Origin: Crocinitomicaceae bacterium
GTDB taxonomy: Bacteria > Bacteroidota > Bacteroidia > Flavobacteriales_D > Sanyastnellaceae
DNA length: 33,194 bases
Reading direction: 5' to 3'
Assembly (NCBI GenBank): GCA_002693775.1
Contig: NZRP01000061.1
Span: 14,449-47,642 of the forward strand
Below are positions 32,667 to 33,194 of the stretch, piece after piece. Position numbers and translations under genes: made by a program. The notes under the pieces were generated by a model. The model ran no database searches and was not told where the DNA came from. It saw only the letters and a program-made list of their open reading frames with translations. How positions within the stretch are numbered: position 1 is the first letter of the stretch; each line of letters opens with the position of its first letter.

Positions 32667-33194
32667 ATGATTCGACTCCTGCAGAAAAGCTTAATTTTAG
32701 CAACTATTTTGCTACCAACTAGTGCGTTGGTTATTGCTCAAAGCGAACAACTAATTAAAGAATTTCGTACACCTCAAGAAATACTTGATTCGTATGGAGG
32801 TTTGAAGCACGCTGTACTCCAAATGACCCGAGATGAATGGGAAATTGTGCGTGCGTGGGAAGGCTTCGATGAAAATGAATATATAGCTGCTCTTAAAGTG
32901 TTTAAAGATTCATACGCTGATGAAAGAGCAAGAAGAAAAGAGGAGAGATTAAAGAAAGCTCAAGCGACTGATTGTGGATGTTGGGTTGAGCCAGACGACA
33001 CTTACATGACTCTTGTGCCACCTCCTGGATTAGGAGGGCTAGGGCCAAACGAAGTTCAATGGGCAACTCAAGGTGGAGCAGGATGGGACGTTGACTGTGC
33101 TTCTCCTCCAATTCAGTTTCCTGGTTGGACTTTCGAATTGTACGGCAGTGTTTATGATGAGTTCTACGTCAACTCCAAGGGAATGATCTCATTT
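32667..33194 (+). CDS. Secreted protein with nidogen-like domain, N-terminal part
   Basis: 176 codons up to the window edge, no stop. Signal peptide about 1-25 (LILATILLPTSALVIAQ). A charged helical segment follows (about 70-100), then CGCWVEPDDTYMTLVPPPG and FPGWTFELYGSVYDEFYVNSKGMISF, the start of the nidogen-like domain common in large Flavobacteriales surface proteins, which often end in T9SS or gliding-motility sorting domains; that end is not in view. The frame was read by hand from the DNA. Confidence 0.75.
   Translation, partial: MIRLLQKSLILATILLPTSALVIAQSEQLIKEFRTPQEILDSYGGLKHAVLQMTRDEWEIVRAWEGFDENEYIAALKVFKDSYADERARRKEERLKKAQATDCGCWVEPDDTYMTLVPPPGLGGLGPNEVQWATQGGAGWDVDCASPPIQFPGWTFELYGSVYDEFYVNSKGMISF

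Overview
The window looks like a chromosomal segment of a Bacteroidota bacterium, most likely a marine Flavobacteriales (Cryomorphaceae/Schleiferiaceae-like; the family is a guess). Support: several secreted proteins with type IX secretion (T9SS) sorting domains, a PorP/SprF protein, Bacteroidota-type HutU, PurF, PGI/PMI and DUF5522 proteins, promoters matching the Bacteroidota -7 element TAnnTTTG, and start codons that mostly lack a Shine-Dalgarno sequence. No phage, IS element, CRISPR array or plasmid gene was seen.

Layout. 1-96: start of a DUF4175-like gene leaving the window. 149-5055: large multidomain T9SS cargo, hemW, and a biotin carboxyl carrier protein. 5078-10085: five tightly packed or overlapping genes (T9SS type-B cargo, PorP/SprF, orphan sensor kinase, sulfotransferase-like protein, GT2 glycosyltransferase), followed by tRNA-Leu(CAA) and a terminator. 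10307-16057: PAP2-type membrane protein, small T9SS cargo, PurF-type amidophosphoribosyltransferase, and a DUF5522-hutU pair. 16058-16495: the only long gene-free stretch, with a chain of hairpins ending in a terminator (possible ncRNA). 16496-19335: alr-tdk, then a lipoprotein/DUF2490 pair. 19356-23565: translation block rplM-rpsI-rpsB-tsf, terminator, pyrH-frr. 23575-28341: lysS-DUF59-dxr on the minus strand, divergent PGI/PMI-lipB on the plus strand. 28351-33194: serine hydrolase, rlmN, lepA, and a truncated secreted protein.

The core consists of housekeeping functions: translation, nucleotide metabolism, cell wall precursors, isoprenoids, lipoate, and histidine degradation. The accessory part is cell-surface biology. 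The most system-like unit is the 5078-10085 chain, which may link display of a surface protein to an envelope sensor and glycan modification. A second theme is regulatory: many genes have a -7 element only 4-5 nt before the start codon, implying leaderless mRNAs, and several divergent gene pairs share back-to-back -7 elements. I see no clear-cut new defence or mobile system.
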